The translations under genes were made by a program, and so were the position numbers. From NCBI GenBank assembly GCA_038533575.1, contig JBCAYL010000001.1:1826226-1890225 (forward strand): a DNA stretch of 64,000 nt, written 5' to 3'. Source of the stretch: Pseudomonadota bacterium (GTDB lineage Bacteria; Pseudomonadota; Alphaproteobacteria; Rhodobacterales; Rhodobacteraceae). Positions 10,633 through 19,231 of this stretch are shown piece after piece. The notes beneath the pieces are model-generated. The model had not been told where the DNA came from and searched no databases. It saw only the letters and a list, made by a program, of their open reading frames with translations. Position 1 is the stretch's first letter, and each line of letters starts with the position of its first letter.

Positions 10633-11207
10633 AGCACCTCTTTCACCCGGCGGCGCAGCGCGGGCAAAAGCTCGCTCTCGAACCAGGGGCGCGCTCGCAG
10701 CCACGCATTGTTGCGCCAGGAGGGGTGCGGCAGGGGAAAGACCTCGGGCGCGTGATGCCGCCATTGAGCCACGCGGTCCGCAACGGTTCCCTTGCCCAAA
10801 TGCCATGCCTGCGCAGCGCCGCCAACGAGCAGCGTAAGCTCGACCTGCCCCAGCACGGAAAGGACCCGGGCGCGCCACGTCTTTGCACACAAGATCGGGG
10901 GCGGAAGATCAGAGCCTTTCGCGTCATATCCCGGAAAGCAGAACGCCATCGGCACGATCGCGAGGCGACGCGTGTCGTAGAACGTCGCCTCGTCGACGCC
11001 CATCCACGCGCGCAGCCGATCTCCAGACGGATCGGTGAAGGGTTTTCCGGACTTGTGCACGCGAAGACCCGGCGCCTGACCTGCGACTAGGATGCGGGCC
11101 CCCGGGGCGAACCATGCCACCGGGCGCGGCGCATGGCCCGTGGCCGTCTGCGCAAATCGATCTTCGCAGAGGCGGCAGACCCGAATGTCGGCGGCAACGT
11201 CTTCCAT
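10629..11207 (-). CDS. uracil-DNA glycosylase superfamily protein
   Basis: A member of the UDG superfamily, about 192 residues from the ATG at 11207 (an in-frame ATG at 11243 would add 12). The water-activating motif region reads GQAPGLRVHKSGKPF, and the DNA-intercalation loop reads HPSWRNNAW near residue 160. Motif CRLCEDRF near the N-terminus resembles one half of the Cys pairs of family-4/5 enzymes, but a full set of four iron-sulphur Cys is not evident. The substrate is therefore uncertain. First gene of a two-gene operon with the SseB-like gene. Confidence 0.85.
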   Translation of the reverse strand: MEDVAADIRVCRLCEDRFAQTATGHAPRPVAWFAPGARILVAGQAPGLRVHKSGKPFTDPSGDRLRAWMGVDEATFYDTRRLAIVPMAFCFPGYDAKGSDLPPPILCAKTWRARVLSVLGQVELTLLVGGAAQAWHLGKGTVADRVAQWRHHAPEVFPLPHPSWRNNAWLRARPWFESELLPALRRRVKEVL

Positions 11208-11264
11208 ACCGGGGGTATGTGCCGCTCCCTGCGGCAGCGGCAAGTGGGGACTTGCATCGTTTCT

Positions 11265-11288
11265 ATATTTCTATAATAGTAGAAATAT
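11265..11288 (+). promoter_or_regulatory. arsR operator overlapping the -10 box and start codon
   Basis: A perfect inverted repeat has arms ATATTTCTA (11265-11273) and TAGAAATAT (11280-11288) around a 6-base spacer. A consensus -10 box TATAAT lies at 11272-11277 inside it, and the arsR ATG starts at 11287 within the right arm. Binding of ArsR here would block RNA polymerase, giving autoregulation. A weak -35 candidate is TTGCAT at 11252-11257. Confidence 0.7.
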
Positions 11289-11619
11289 GAATCAGATACC
11301 TGTCCAAGACGCCCGCCTCGCCGAAGTCGCTTCTACCTTTGCCGCTCTCGGCTCTGAGCAGCGGCTCACGGTCTTGCGTGCGCTCGTGCGGGCCGGTGAC
11401 CCCGGGCTCAGCATTGGCGCCCTCGGAGAGCGGACAGGGGTCACGGGATCCACGCTGACCCATCACATGAAGATCCTCACCCAAGCGGGGCTCGTGACCC
11501 AAAAGAAGCAGGGCCGGTCGATCATATGCGCGGCTGTCGCCTATGATGAAGTGCGCGCGCTCTCCGAGTTTCTCATTTCCGAATGCTGCGCGGATAACGG
11601 GGATTGCGTCCATGACTGA
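11287..11619 (+). CDS. arsR: ArsR-family metalloregulator with C-terminal Cys triad
   Basis: A winged-helix repressor of 110 residues: LGSEQRLTVLRALV starts the helix-turn-helix domain, and the recognition helix is near TGSTLTHHMKILTQAGL. The usual ELCVCDL metal site is absent. Instead there is a C-terminal CC-(5)-C set (Cys100, Cys101, Cys107), the spacing known for the As(III) site of Acidithiobacillus ferrooxidans ArsR (Cys95/96/102). No Shine-Dalgarno precedes the ATG, which lies in the promoter palindrome, so the mRNA is probably leaderless or nearly so. It overlaps the permease gene by 8 bases. Arsenic response is inferred from the Cys triad and the neighbour. Confidence 0.9.
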   Translation: MNQIPVQDARLAEVASTFAALGSEQRLTVLRALVRAGDPGLSIGALGERTGVTGSTLTHHMKILTQAGLVTQKKQGRSIICAAVAYDEVRALSEFLISECCADNGDCVHD

Positions 11620-12634
11620 CCTCACCCAGAACCTGCCGCGCTTCCGCGACATCCCGAAGGGCTGGCTCGCCTGCCTCTTTCTGATCGCGCTTCTGGCGGT
11701 CTTCGACACGCCGCAACTCCCTGAGACCCTCGTCTTCACGGCCGGGGCGCTGGCCCATACGGGGCCGTTCATCCTCTTCGCGGTCTGCGCTGTGGCTTAC
11801 GTCAAGGCCACCGGCGCGGAGGCGCTGCTGGCGCAGGCTTTCAAAGGCAACCAGGTGCGCATGATCGTGCTCGCCTCGCTCGTGGGCGGGCTCTCACCGT
11901 TTTGCTCCTGCGAGGTCATCCCCTTCATCGCCGGGCTCCTGGCCGTGGGCGCGCCGCTCTCTGCGGTTATGGCCTTCTGGCTCTCCTCCCCGCTGATGGA
12001 TCCGGCCATGTTCACGATCACGGCCGGTGCGATCTCGCTTGAATTCGCGCTTCTGAAGGCCGTGGCGGCGGTGGCCCTCGGGGCCATGGGCGGGTTCGCG
12101 ACGATGGCGCTCATGGGCTCCCCTGTCTTCCAGGACCCGCTCCGCGCCCAACCGGCCAAGCGCGGCTGCGGCTGTGGGCCCTCACCCTTCTCGGGTACGC
12201 CGCTCTGGCGCTTCTGGCAGGAGGCGCCCCGCCGCGAGACCTTCCGCGAGACGGCCATCGAGAATGGGCTCTTCCTCCTGAAATGGCTCACGCTGGCCTA
12301 CCTGATCGAGAGCATCATGCTGGCCTATGTCCCGGCTGAAAGCATCGCGCACGTCCTCGGCGGCGAGGGCGCCGGACCTGTCCTCCTCGGCGCGCTCATC
12401 GGGGGGCCTGCCTATCTCAACGGCTACGCCGCCGTGCCGCTCGTGGGCGAACTCTTGAACCAGGGCATGGCCCCTGGCGCAGCGATGTCCTTCATCATCG
12501 CGGGCGGCGTCAGCTGCATTCCCGCCGCCGTCGCCGTCTGGCCCCTCGTCAAGCCGCGCGTGTTCGCGGCCTATATCGGCTATGGGCTCATCGGCGCGAT
12601 CCTCGCGGGCTTTGCCGCCAACGCGATCCTCTGA
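11612..12634 (+). CDS. arsP: ArsP-type permease (UPF0718/DUF318)
   Basis: An integral-membrane permease of 340 residues with about eight to ten hydrophobic segments. It carries the family hallmark CSCEVIPF near residue 95, a second GPAYLNGYAAVPL motif in the C-terminal half, and a cytosolic Cys cluster CGCG in the central loop. ArsP of Campylobacter jejuni exports trivalent methylarsenicals and related organoarsenicals; that activity is inferred here from the family and the ArsR partner. Start ATG 11612 lies within the arsR 3' end, so translation is coupled. Confidence 0.87.
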   Translation: MTDLTQNLPRFRDIPKGWLACLFLIALLAVFDTPQLPETLVFTAGALAHTGPFILFAVCAVAYVKATGAEALLAQAFKGNQVRMIVLASLVGGLSPFCSCEVIPFIAGLLAVGAPLSAVMAFWLSSPLMDPAMFTITAGAISLEFALLKAVAAVALGAMGGFATMALMGSPVFQDPLRAQPAKRGCGCGPSPFSGTPLWRFWQEAPRRETFRETAIENGLFLLKWLTLAYLIESIMLAYVPAESIAHVLGGEGAGPVLLGALIGGPAYLNGYAAVPLVGELLNQGMAPGAAMSFIIAGGVSCIPAAVAVWPLVKPRVFAAYIGYGLIGAILAGFAANAIL

Positions 12635-12795
12635 GACAAGATGCGCAGCCGCGCGGCGCGCGTTAACGTCGTATTATGCCCCTGAGCGTTACCGTGCGTG
12701 CCAGCGTTCAAAGCCCTTGAAATGTGGTTAACGCGCCGTTGCAACATTGTACGCCATCGCATACGACGGCGAAAAGTCCGCTAGGGGGATCCGCG

Positions 12796-14082
12796 ATGAC
12801 GCGTGTCTGGAATTTCATCTCGAACTATTCGCTGCTTCTCATTGCCGGCGCTCTGATCGCGCTCGTCTGGGCGAACATCGATTTCGACAGCTACCACCAC
12901 TTCGTCGAGTTCAAGATCTGGGATCACGCACCCATCGGGCACTTCCACGACGGCCACAGGACGCTGACGCTCCACTATCTCGTCAACGACATTCTGATGG
13001 CATTCTTCTTCGCCATCGCCGCCAAGGAAGTCTGGGAAGCGGTCATTCTCAAGAACGGCTCCCTGCGCGGCAAGAAGGCAGCCACGCCGCTCTTTGCAAC
13101 GGCTGGCGGCATGTTCGGCCCCATCGCCGTCTACCTCGGCCTCGCGGCGCTTCTCGGTTCGGACACCTATGACGCGGTGGCCAACGGCTGGGCCGTGCCG
13201 ACGGCGACCGACATCGCATTCTCCTATCTCGTCGGGCGCCTTGTCTTCGGTGCAGGCCACCCTGCCGTGCGGTTTCTGCTTCTGCTCGCCATCGCCGATG
13301 ATGCGGCAGGCCTGATTATCCTCGCGGTTTTCTATCCGTCCGGTGACCTTGCGCCCGTATGGCTTCTGCTTTCGGTGTTTGCAGCGGTGGGTGTCTTTGT
13401 CCTCGCCAACTGGCTGCCGCGGCGTCTCGACCGGGGCAATCAGGCACGACCGAATTCGACGTGGGTGCGGAAGACACTCGGCTTCTGGCCCTACCTCCTG
13501 GCAGCGGCGGCAAGCTGGTACGGCTTCATGATGTCGGGTCTTCACCCTGCGCTTGGGCTTCTCCCGATCGTTCCGACCATCCCCCATGCAGATCGTGATT
13601 TCGGCATCTTCGCCGCCGCTGAGGCGCACATGACTGACCTGCTCAACCAGATCGAGCACGCACTCAAGGCGCCGGTCGAGGTCGTCCTCTTCTTCTTCGG
13701 CCTCTGCAACGCCGGGGTACAGTTCTCTTCCATGGGCGATGCGACGTGGCTCGTGCTTGCCGGCCTGATCGTCGGCAAACCGGTGGGCATCCTCCTCTTC
13801 GGCTGGGTCGCCGCGCGCCCCATGGGGCTCGGCATTCCGGAAGGCATGCGCATTGTCGACCTGATCGTGATCGGCTTCGTCGCGGCAATCGGCTTCACAG
13901 TCTCGCTGTTCGTTGCCGCCGTGGCCTTCGACGCGGGGCCGGTCCAGGACGCAGCCAAGATGGGGGCGCTCTTCTCCTTCGCCGCCGCTGTGATCGCGAT
14001 CATCGCGGGCAAGGTGTTGCGCGTCCAGAAGCAGGACCTAGAGGGCACCATCGCGAGCCCCCATGCCACGCCTGCCGAGTGA
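12796..14082 (+). CDS. nhaA: Na+/H+ antiporter NhaA
   Basis: A 428-residue antiporter of the inner membrane that exports Na+ in exchange for protons and supports pH and salt homeostasis, as expected of a marine bacterium. About eleven membrane segments are visible. The ion-binding aspartate pair lies in LLLAIADDAAGLIILAVFY, following the conserved TATDIAFSYLVGRL. The ATG at 12796 is chosen because AGGGGGAT precedes it; an in-frame start 24 codons upstream lies in non-coding-like sequence. It is monocistronic, with a stem-loop just after the stop. Confidence 0.95.
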   Translation: MTRVWNFISNYSLLLIAGALIALVWANIDFDSYHHFVEFKIWDHAPIGHFHDGHRTLTLHYLVNDILMAFFFAIAAKEVWEAVILKNGSLRGKKAATPLFATAGGMFGPIAVYLGLAALLGSDTYDAVANGWAVPTATDIAFSYLVGRLVFGAGHPAVRFLLLLAIADDAAGLIILAVFYPSGDLAPVWLLLSVFAAVGVFVLANWLPRRLDRGNQARPNSTWVRKTLGFWPYLLAAAASWYGFMMSGLHPALGLLPIVPTIPHADRDFGIFAAAEAHMTDLLNQIEHALKAPVEVVLFFFGLCNAGVQFSSMGDATWLVLAGLIVGKPVGILLFGWVAARPMGLGIPEGMRIVDLIVIGFVAAIGFTVSLFVAAVAFDAGPVQDAAKMGALFSFAAAVIAIIAGKVLRVQKQDLEGTIASPHATPAE

Positions 14083-14093
14083 TATCGATGAGG

Positions 14094-14127
14094 CCCGCTT
14101 GAGGCGCCAGGAGGCTCTTCAAGCGGG
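14094..14127 (+). terminator. possible terminator stem-loop after nhaA
   Basis: Arms CCCGCTTGA (14094-14102) and TCAAGCGGG (14119-14127) form a perfect 9-bp stem with a 16-base loop, 11 bases past the nhaA stop. No U-tract follows, so it may act with Rho or only protect the 3' end. Confidence 0.45.
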
Positions 14128-14250
14128 TCCCGCGACACTGAACTGCGCCGCCGGGCCAACCGAGCTTGCCTGCGAGTCAAACTTCCCACTTTTGCCTTAA
14201 TTTACGCCAAGATTCCGGGTACACCTTCGGGAACGGATGGCCCTTGAGGC

Positions 14251-14262
14251 TGTCTTAAGACA
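14251..14262. promoter_or_regulatory. 12-bp palindrome upstream of kpsT
   Basis: TGTCTTAAGACA is a perfect palindrome 53 bases before the kpsT ATG, in the only sizeable gap before the capsule genes. It could be an operator. Palindromes of this length occur by chance several times in a window this size, so support is weak. Confidence 0.25.
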
Positions 14263-14315
14263 CCGTCGTTACAAGGCGGTCGATTGTCGGCGCAGGGGCA
14301 AGCCGGGGAGCACCA

Positions 14316-14978
14316 ATGCTCGAGTTCGTGAACGTGTCCAAGTCCTTTTGGACGGGTCAGCAGCGCAAGGTCATCCTTGATCGCGCCTCGTTTCGCGTGG
14401 AACTCGGCAATTCCCTCGGCATTCTCGCCCCGAACGGCACAGGCAAAACAACGGTCATCAATATGATGGCAGGCCTCGAGAAGCCGGATGAAGGCGCCAT
14501 CCACCGCAAGTGCAAGATCTCGTTTCCCCTGGGCTTCATGGGCGGGGTCGTGACGCGGCACACCGCCGTCGAGAACTGCCGCTATATCGCGCGGCTCTAC
14601 GGACTGGACCCGGACTACGTCGAGGCGTTCTGCCGGTGGATGTGCGGGATCGAAGAGTACTTCGACCAGCCCATCGGCACGTATTCCTCAGGCATGCGCG
14701 CGCGATTTGTCTTTTCGCTGCTCCTCGCGCTCGATTTCGACATGTATTTGATCGATGAGGGGATGCCGCAGACGACGGACGTCTCGTTCAATCAGAAGGC
14801 GGCCGCGATCCTGAAGGAACGGCTCGAGACGACAACCGTGATCATCGTGTCCCATCAGCCAGCCACGCTGGAAAAATTCGCTCGATCTGCCGCAGTGCTT
14901 ATCGACGGGCAATTTGTGATGTTTGATACCCTGGAAGAGGCGAGACAGCTTTATGACTACCAAACCCAGGGCGAGTAA
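14316..14978 (+). CDS. kpsT: capsule-type polysaccharide ABC transporter ATP-binding protein (KpsT-like)
   Basis: The cytosolic ATPase of an ABC-2 polysaccharide exporter, 220 residues, matching the short KpsT form. Walker A is APNGTGKTT (residue about 38), the ABC signature is YSSGMRARF, and Walker B is MYLIDEGMP, with Glu after Asp as usual and the KpsT-typical DEGM. The switch His is in VIIVSHQ. Its 3' end overlaps the KpsE-like gene by 26 bases. The matching membrane permease KpsM is not adjacent and does not occur elsewhere in this window. Confidence 0.9.
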   Translation: MLEFVNVSKSFWTGQQRKVILDRASFRVELGNSLGILAPNGTGKTTVINMMAGLEKPDEGAIHRKCKISFPLGFMGGVVTRHTAVENCRYIARLYGLDPDYVEAFCRWMCGIEEYFDQPIGTYSSGMRARFVFSLLLALDFDMYLIDEGMPQTTDVSFNQKAAAILKERLETTTVIIVSHQPATLEKFARSAAVLIDGQFVMFDTLEEARQLYDYQTQGE

Positions 14979-16689
14979 ATTCCGCATCAAGCGCAACGCT
15001 GGCCCGTCCCGGCCACACGCGTCAACGCCTGAGCAAGAGGGCGACGGCGCCGATGCGAGCAGCAATCAGGGCGACGAGCGCATCGTGCGCCGGCCCGTGT
15101 CTCTTTCCATGGGAGGCGTCAGCAAGGCCGGTGCCTCCTCGACCGGGTCGAGCGAAACGGCCGAGGCACGCATCCGTGAGAAGATCCGTGCGTCGCGTGG
15201 CACTGATGGTGGCAAGACAGGTCAGGTGGAGAGCCCGGCACAGACGAGCGGTGAAACGAGCATTGATGCCATTCGCAAAGAGGGCCTCACGGGCAGACAA
15301 CTTCGCATGGCGCGCCGCGTGGCGCAGAAGAACGGCATCGCCGCGACCTCGGACTTTGAGGCGGTCAAGCTTCTGCGGGAGAAAGGGATTGATCCGTTCA
15401 AGACGGCGGGCGCGCTCGAGCTCGTGATCCCGAACACCGCCGACGAAGACACCTCCCTCGTCGACCGCGTGCAGCTCCCACAAACGGTGCCAAACCAGGG
15501 CCGCAACGTCCCCACAAGCCCCAATCCGGCAGAGATCCGCGGGCGAGAAATCCGCGCGATCCAGCGGGATATCGCCAAGCGCCGCCAACGCAACATGCTC
15601 CTGCTGTTCGCGCGGCTTGCGATCTTCGTGGGACTGCCGACCTTCGCCTTCGGATACTACTTCGCCTTCATGGCAACGCCGATGTACGCGACCAACAGCG
15701 CCTTTCTCATTCAGCAAAACGAAAGCAGCACGGGGGCCGGCTCTGGCCTCGGGAGCATGTTCGGCTCCAACCAACTCGCGACCGTGCAGGATTCGATCGC
15801 CGTGCAGGGCTATCTCACCTCCCGGGAGGCCATGCTGCGGCTGAACGAGGAACACGGCTTCAAGGCCCATTTTCAGGAGCCGACGCTGGATGGCATCACC
15901 CGGCTTCCGCCCGATGCCACCAACGAAGACGCCTACAAGATCTACCAGCGCAACGTGAAGATCGGCTACGACCCGACGGAGGGCATCATCAACATGGAGG
16001 TGGTCGCCGCGACGCCAGAGGCAAGCCAGACGTTCTCCAACGCCCTCATCTCCTACGCCGAAGGCCAGGTTTCCGATCTTTCCCTCCGCCTTCGCAACGA
16101 TCAGATGCGCGGCGCTCGGGAGAGCTTCGCCGATGCCGAGATGAAGCGACAGGAGGCCGCCGAGCGCCTCGTTGCGCTTCAGACCGAGCTCCAGACCGTG
16201 GATGCAACGGGTGTCATTGGCGCGGCACAGGCGCGGATCGCGACCTTTGAAACCGAGCTTGAGGACAAGCGCATCGAGCTTCAGGCACAGCTTGCCAATC
16301 GGCGGCCAAACCAGGCCCGCGTGGAGGGCCTGCAGGCCGACATCCGGTTTCTGGAGGAAAGCATCGCCTCCCAGAGAGCACGGCTGACGCAGGCGGGCGA
16401 AGGAGGAGAGTCCCTCGCCTCCATCCAAGCGCAAATCCAGATTGCACAGATCGACTTCACAACCCGTGACGCGATGCTCCAGCAAGCATTGCAGGCGCTG
16501 GAATCAGCGCGCGTCTCGGCCGATCGACAGGTGCGCTACATCGCAATTTCGACGCCACCCACGGCGCCGGATGTGCCGACCTACCCGAAAGTCTTCGAGA
16601 ACACCGCGCTTGCCTTCCTCATTTTCGCGGGCATCTACCTCATGGTGTCGCTGACCGCCTCGATCCTTCGCGAACAGGTGTCGAGCTGA
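14953..16689 (+). CDS. kpsE: capsule polysaccharide export inner-membrane protein (KpsE/Wzz-like) with long cytosolic N-terminus
   Basis: A polysaccharide co-polymerase-type protein of 578 residues that would link the KpsT exporter to the outer-membrane channel. Residues 1-210 are hydrophilic and mostly disordered-looking, with a charged helical block at about 103-150. TM1 is at about 215-237, a periplasmic domain with coiled coil lies at about 380-520, and TM2 is close to the C-terminus. E. coli KpsE is about 380 residues with a short N-terminus, so the 210-residue cytosolic extension is notable. Start ATG 14953 lies within kpsT; an upstream TTG at 14923 is less likely. TGATG junction with kdsA. 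Confidence 0.88.
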   Translation: MTTKPRASKFRIKRNAGPSRPHASTPEQEGDGADASSNQGDERIVRRPVSLSMGGVSKAGASSTGSSETAEARIREKIRASRGTDGGKTGQVESPAQTSGETSIDAIRKEGLTGRQLRMARRVAQKNGIAATSDFEAVKLLREKGIDPFKTAGALELVIPNTADEDTSLVDRVQLPQTVPNQGRNVPTSPNPAEIRGREIRAIQRDIAKRRQRNMLLLFARLAIFVGLPTFAFGYYFAFMATPMYATNSAFLIQQNESSTGAGSGLGSMFGSNQLATVQDSIAVQGYLTSREAMLRLNEEHGFKAHFQEPTLDGITRLPPDATNEDAYKIYQRNVKIGYDPTEGIINMEVVAATPEASQTFSNALISYAEGQVSDLSLRLRNDQMRGARESFADAEMKRQEAAERLVALQTELQTVDATGVIGAAQARIATFETELEDKRIELQAQLANRRPNQARVEGLQADIRFLEESIASQRARLTQAGEGGESLASIQAQIQIAQIDFTTRDAMLQQALQALESARVSADRQVRYIAISTPPTAPDVPTYPKVFENTALAFLIFAGIYLMVSLTASILREQVSS

Positions 16690-17519
16690 TGAAAACCGTC
16701 AACATAGGCCAAGTGTCGGTCTCGAACGACGCGCGGCTGACCATCATTGCCGGCCCATGTCAGCTCGAAAGCCTGGACCACGCGCAGATGATCGCAGGTC
16801 AGATGTCGGAGGCCTGCCGCGCCATGGGCGCCGGGTATGTGTTCAAGGCAAGCTACGACAAGGCAAACAGAACATCGCTCTCTGGCAAGCGCGGGCTTGG
16901 CATTGATGAGGGCCTCAAGGTCCTTGAAGCGGTGAAGAGCATGGGCATGCCCGTGCTGACCGACATTCATAGCCCCGAGCAATGCGCGCAGGCCGCAGAG
17001 ATCTGCGATGTGATCCAGATCCCGGCCTTTCTGTCACGCCAGACGGACCTGCTCCTCGCGGCGGGGGAAAGCGGGGCCGGGGTCAACGTCAAGAAGGGGC
17101 AATTCATGGCCCCGTGGGACATGCCCAACGTCATCGCCAAGCTCGAGAGCACGGGAAACGAGAAGATCCTGCTGACAGAGCGGGGCGCAAGCTTTGGATA
17201 CAATGCCTTGGTGGCCGATATGCGGAGCCTGCCGACGATGGCCGCGACGGGCTATCCCGTCATCATGGACGCCACGCATTCCGTCCAACAGCCCGGCGGG
17301 CTCGGAGGGTCTTCCGGTGGCGACCGAAGATTTGCGCCCGTGATGGCCAGATCGGCAGTCGCCCTCGGCATCGCCGGGGTCTTCATCGAAACCCACGAGG
17401 ATCCTGACAGGGCGCCCTCTGACGGGCCCAACATGATCCCCCTCGATGAGATGCCTGCCCTTCTGGCGGTCCTCATGGATCTCGATCGCGTGGCCAAGGC
17501 AGACCCAATCAGGCTTTGA
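16689..17519 (+). CDS. kdsA: 3-deoxy-8-phosphooctulonate synthase
   Basis: KdsA joins phosphoenolpyruvate and arabinose-5-phosphate to give KDO-8-phosphate, the first step towards KDO for LPS and for the poly-KDO linker of ABC-exported capsules. The protein is 276 residues, normal length, with the N-terminal IIAGPCQLES, central FKASYDKANRTS and the later DATHSVQQPGG motifs of the family. The Cys in AGPC is the metal-ligand position in metal-dependent forms. The start overlaps the kpsE stop (TGATG), placing KDO supply in the capsule-export transcript. Confidence 0.96.
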   Translation: MKTVNIGQVSVSNDARLTIIAGPCQLESLDHAQMIAGQMSEACRAMGAGYVFKASYDKANRTSLSGKRGLGIDEGLKVLEAVKSMGMPVLTDIHSPEQCAQAAEICDVIQIPAFLSRQTDLLLAAGESGAGVNVKKGQFMAPWDMPNVIAKLESTGNEKILLTERGASFGYNALVADMRSLPTMAATGYPVIMDATHSVQQPGGLGGSSGGDRRFAPVMARSAVALGIAGVFIETHEDPDRAPSDGPNMIPLDEMPALLAVLMDLDRVAKADPIRL

Positions 17520-17540
17520 CCCTGCCGGGCGCGGGAGGCC

Positions 17541-18860
17541 ATGGTGCGGTCGATGCGTGTCCTCTTCTGCTGCCTTTCTCTCCTTCTTGCCGTTCCCGCC
17601 CTTGCCCAAGAGGCAGAACCGACCGGGACGATCCTAGCGACCGGTGAAGGCGCCACGGACGCCGATATCGCGGCGCGGCTGCGAGAGATCCTTGCCGAGC
17701 TTGGAGGCTATGAGGAGGTCACTGTCGATGTCTCGAGCGGCATCGTAAGCTTTCAAGGCGAAGCCCTGACCGGCGAGGACATCGACCGCCTCGATGCAAT
17801 TGCCGGGCGGGTCGAAGGCGTCGTTGCGATCGAAAACGCGGTTGCGGAGACAGCCGATGTCGCCCGTCGCTTGAACCCTGTCCTCGAACGGCTCTCTGCG
17901 CGCCTCGTGCAGCTCACCACCCTCGCCCCGCTTCTCGGGATCGCGGTTCTGTCTTTCGCTGTCATCGTCCTACTCGGCTTCTTCTTCGCCAGCAGACGCT
18001 TCATCGCACGCCTCGCGCCCAACGCGTTCATCACCGACATCTATCGCATGCTCGTGCGCCTTGCCTTCGTGATCGCCGGGCTCGTCGTCGCGCTCGATAT
18101 TCTTGGCGCGACGGCGCTTCTCTCCACGATCCTCGGCGCCGCGGGCATCATCGGTCTCGCTGTTGGCTTCGCGGTGCGAGACACCGTGGAGAACTTCATC
18201 GCCTCGATCATGCTTTCGATCCGGCAGCCCTTTCGGCCCAACGATGCCGTGGAGATCAACGGCGATGAAGGGCTCGTCATACGGCTGACGTCGCGGGCGA
18301 CCATTCTTCTGAGTTTTGACGGCAATCACATTCGCATTCCGAACGCGACAGTCTTCAAGAGCCGCATCGTGAACTATTCCACCAATCCGGAGCGGCGATT
18401 TCTCTTCGAGATTGGGGTCGCACCGGATGCAGATCTCGCAGCGATGCGTCATCTGGCGGAGGACGTCGTGGCCGCCCTGCCATTCTCTCTCGCCGATCCG
18501 GCGCCGCTCGTATGGACCGACAGGATCGGGGATGGCGCGATATTCCTCACCGTCACTGGATGGATTGATCAGCGGGAAACCAATCTGCTTCTCGCGAGAT
18601 CGGAAGCCTTGCGCCGCGTGAAGACGGCGATCGAGGCGACCGGCGTGGAGGTCCCGGACACGACCTACACGGTGACACTGAAAGAACCGGCCAAATCCGT
18701 TGGTCCCTTGCCTGATCGCGCCTCCGAAAGCCCCCCTTCGGCAAGCCAGGAAGATGACATCGCGGAGCCGACACCGACCGCGCTTGCAGAGCTCGTTGCC
18801 TCAGAACAGCAGGACGAAGAAGCGCCCAACCTCCTGAGCCCCGACGCTGCCAAGGAATGA
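17541..18860 (+). CDS. MscS-type mechanosensitive channel with N-terminal BON domain
   Basis: A 439-residue inner-membrane channel. An N-terminal signal-like segment (ending ALAQEAEP) is followed by a periplasmic BON-like domain at about residues 35-105 (VTVDVSSGIVSFQGEALTGED, then VEGVVAIENAV). Three membrane segments follow; the pore helix is ILGAAGIIGLAVGFAVRDTVENF, then the MscS beta domain and a C-terminal Glu/Asp-rich tail. The start is uncertain: ATG 17541 lies only two bases from GGGAGG, so GTG 17544 or ATG 17553 are possible. It follows kdsA by 21 bases and may be co-transcribed. Channel function is inferred from the family. Confidence 0.88.
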   Translation: MVRSMRVLFCCLSLLLAVPALAQEAEPTGTILATGEGATDADIAARLREILAELGGYEEVTVDVSSGIVSFQGEALTGEDIDRLDAIAGRVEGVVAIENAVAETADVARRLNPVLERLSARLVQLTTLAPLLGIAVLSFAVIVLLGFFFASRRFIARLAPNAFITDIYRMLVRLAFVIAGLVVALDILGATALLSTILGAAGIIGLAVGFAVRDTVENFIASIMLSIRQPFRPNDAVEINGDEGLVIRLTSRATILLSFDGNHIRIPNATVFKSRIVNYSTNPERRFLFEIGVAPDADLAAMRHLAEDVVAALPFSLADPAPLVWTDRIGDGAIFLTVTGWIDQRETNLLLARSEALRRVKTAIEATGVEVPDTTYTVTLKEPAKSVGPLPDRASESPPSASQEDDIAEPTPTALAELVASEQQDEEAPNLLSPDAAKE

Positions 18861-18935
18861 TCTCTCTTTTTGCCATTGCCATCCAACACAGGGCTTGAAA
18901 CCCAAAGCTCTTCCCCGTATCTCCGCCGTCGCTGT

Positions 18936-19010
18936 TGGGGTGTAGCCAAGCGGTAAGGCAGCGGTTTTTGGTACCGTGTACCGTAGGTTCGAATCCTACC
19001 ACCCCAGCCA
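18936..19010 (+). tRNA. tRNA-Gln (anticodon UUG)
   Basis: A complete cloverleaf: acceptor TGGGGTG (18936-18942) pairs with CACCCCA (19000-19006). The anticodon stem GCGGT/ACCGT encloses a 7-base loop with TTG at 18968-18970, and the T-arm is GTAGG-TTCGAAT-CCTAC. Discriminator G19007 is followed by an encoded CCA. Anticodon TTG reads CAA/CAG. Confidence 0.97.
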
Positions 19011-19231
19011 GCACTTCCCATCGTTTCCGTCGTGAACAGCGCCTCGCGACATGGCTGTGCGCCCCCGTGCGTTCGTTCGCCTCGCGCGACCGCGAAAATC
19101 CAGCGCCGGGGCAAAACTTCCCGTGCAAAGACGGGCCTATCCTTTCGTATAGTCAGCTATGCCGAAGCACTGTCGCTGAGCGGACCTTCTCGGCGTAGAT
19201 CACTGGCCATACTCAGGCGATGGAGGCCTCG

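Noticed and set aside
14230-14256. EcfG-type general stress promoter (GGAAC with GTT) before kpsT
   Set aside because: GGAAC is present but the -10 side reads GTC rather than GTT; one partial match is too weak to annotate.
15022-16485. 487-codon open frame on the minus strand
   Set aside because: Antisense to the KpsE-like gene; composition typical of a shadow frame.
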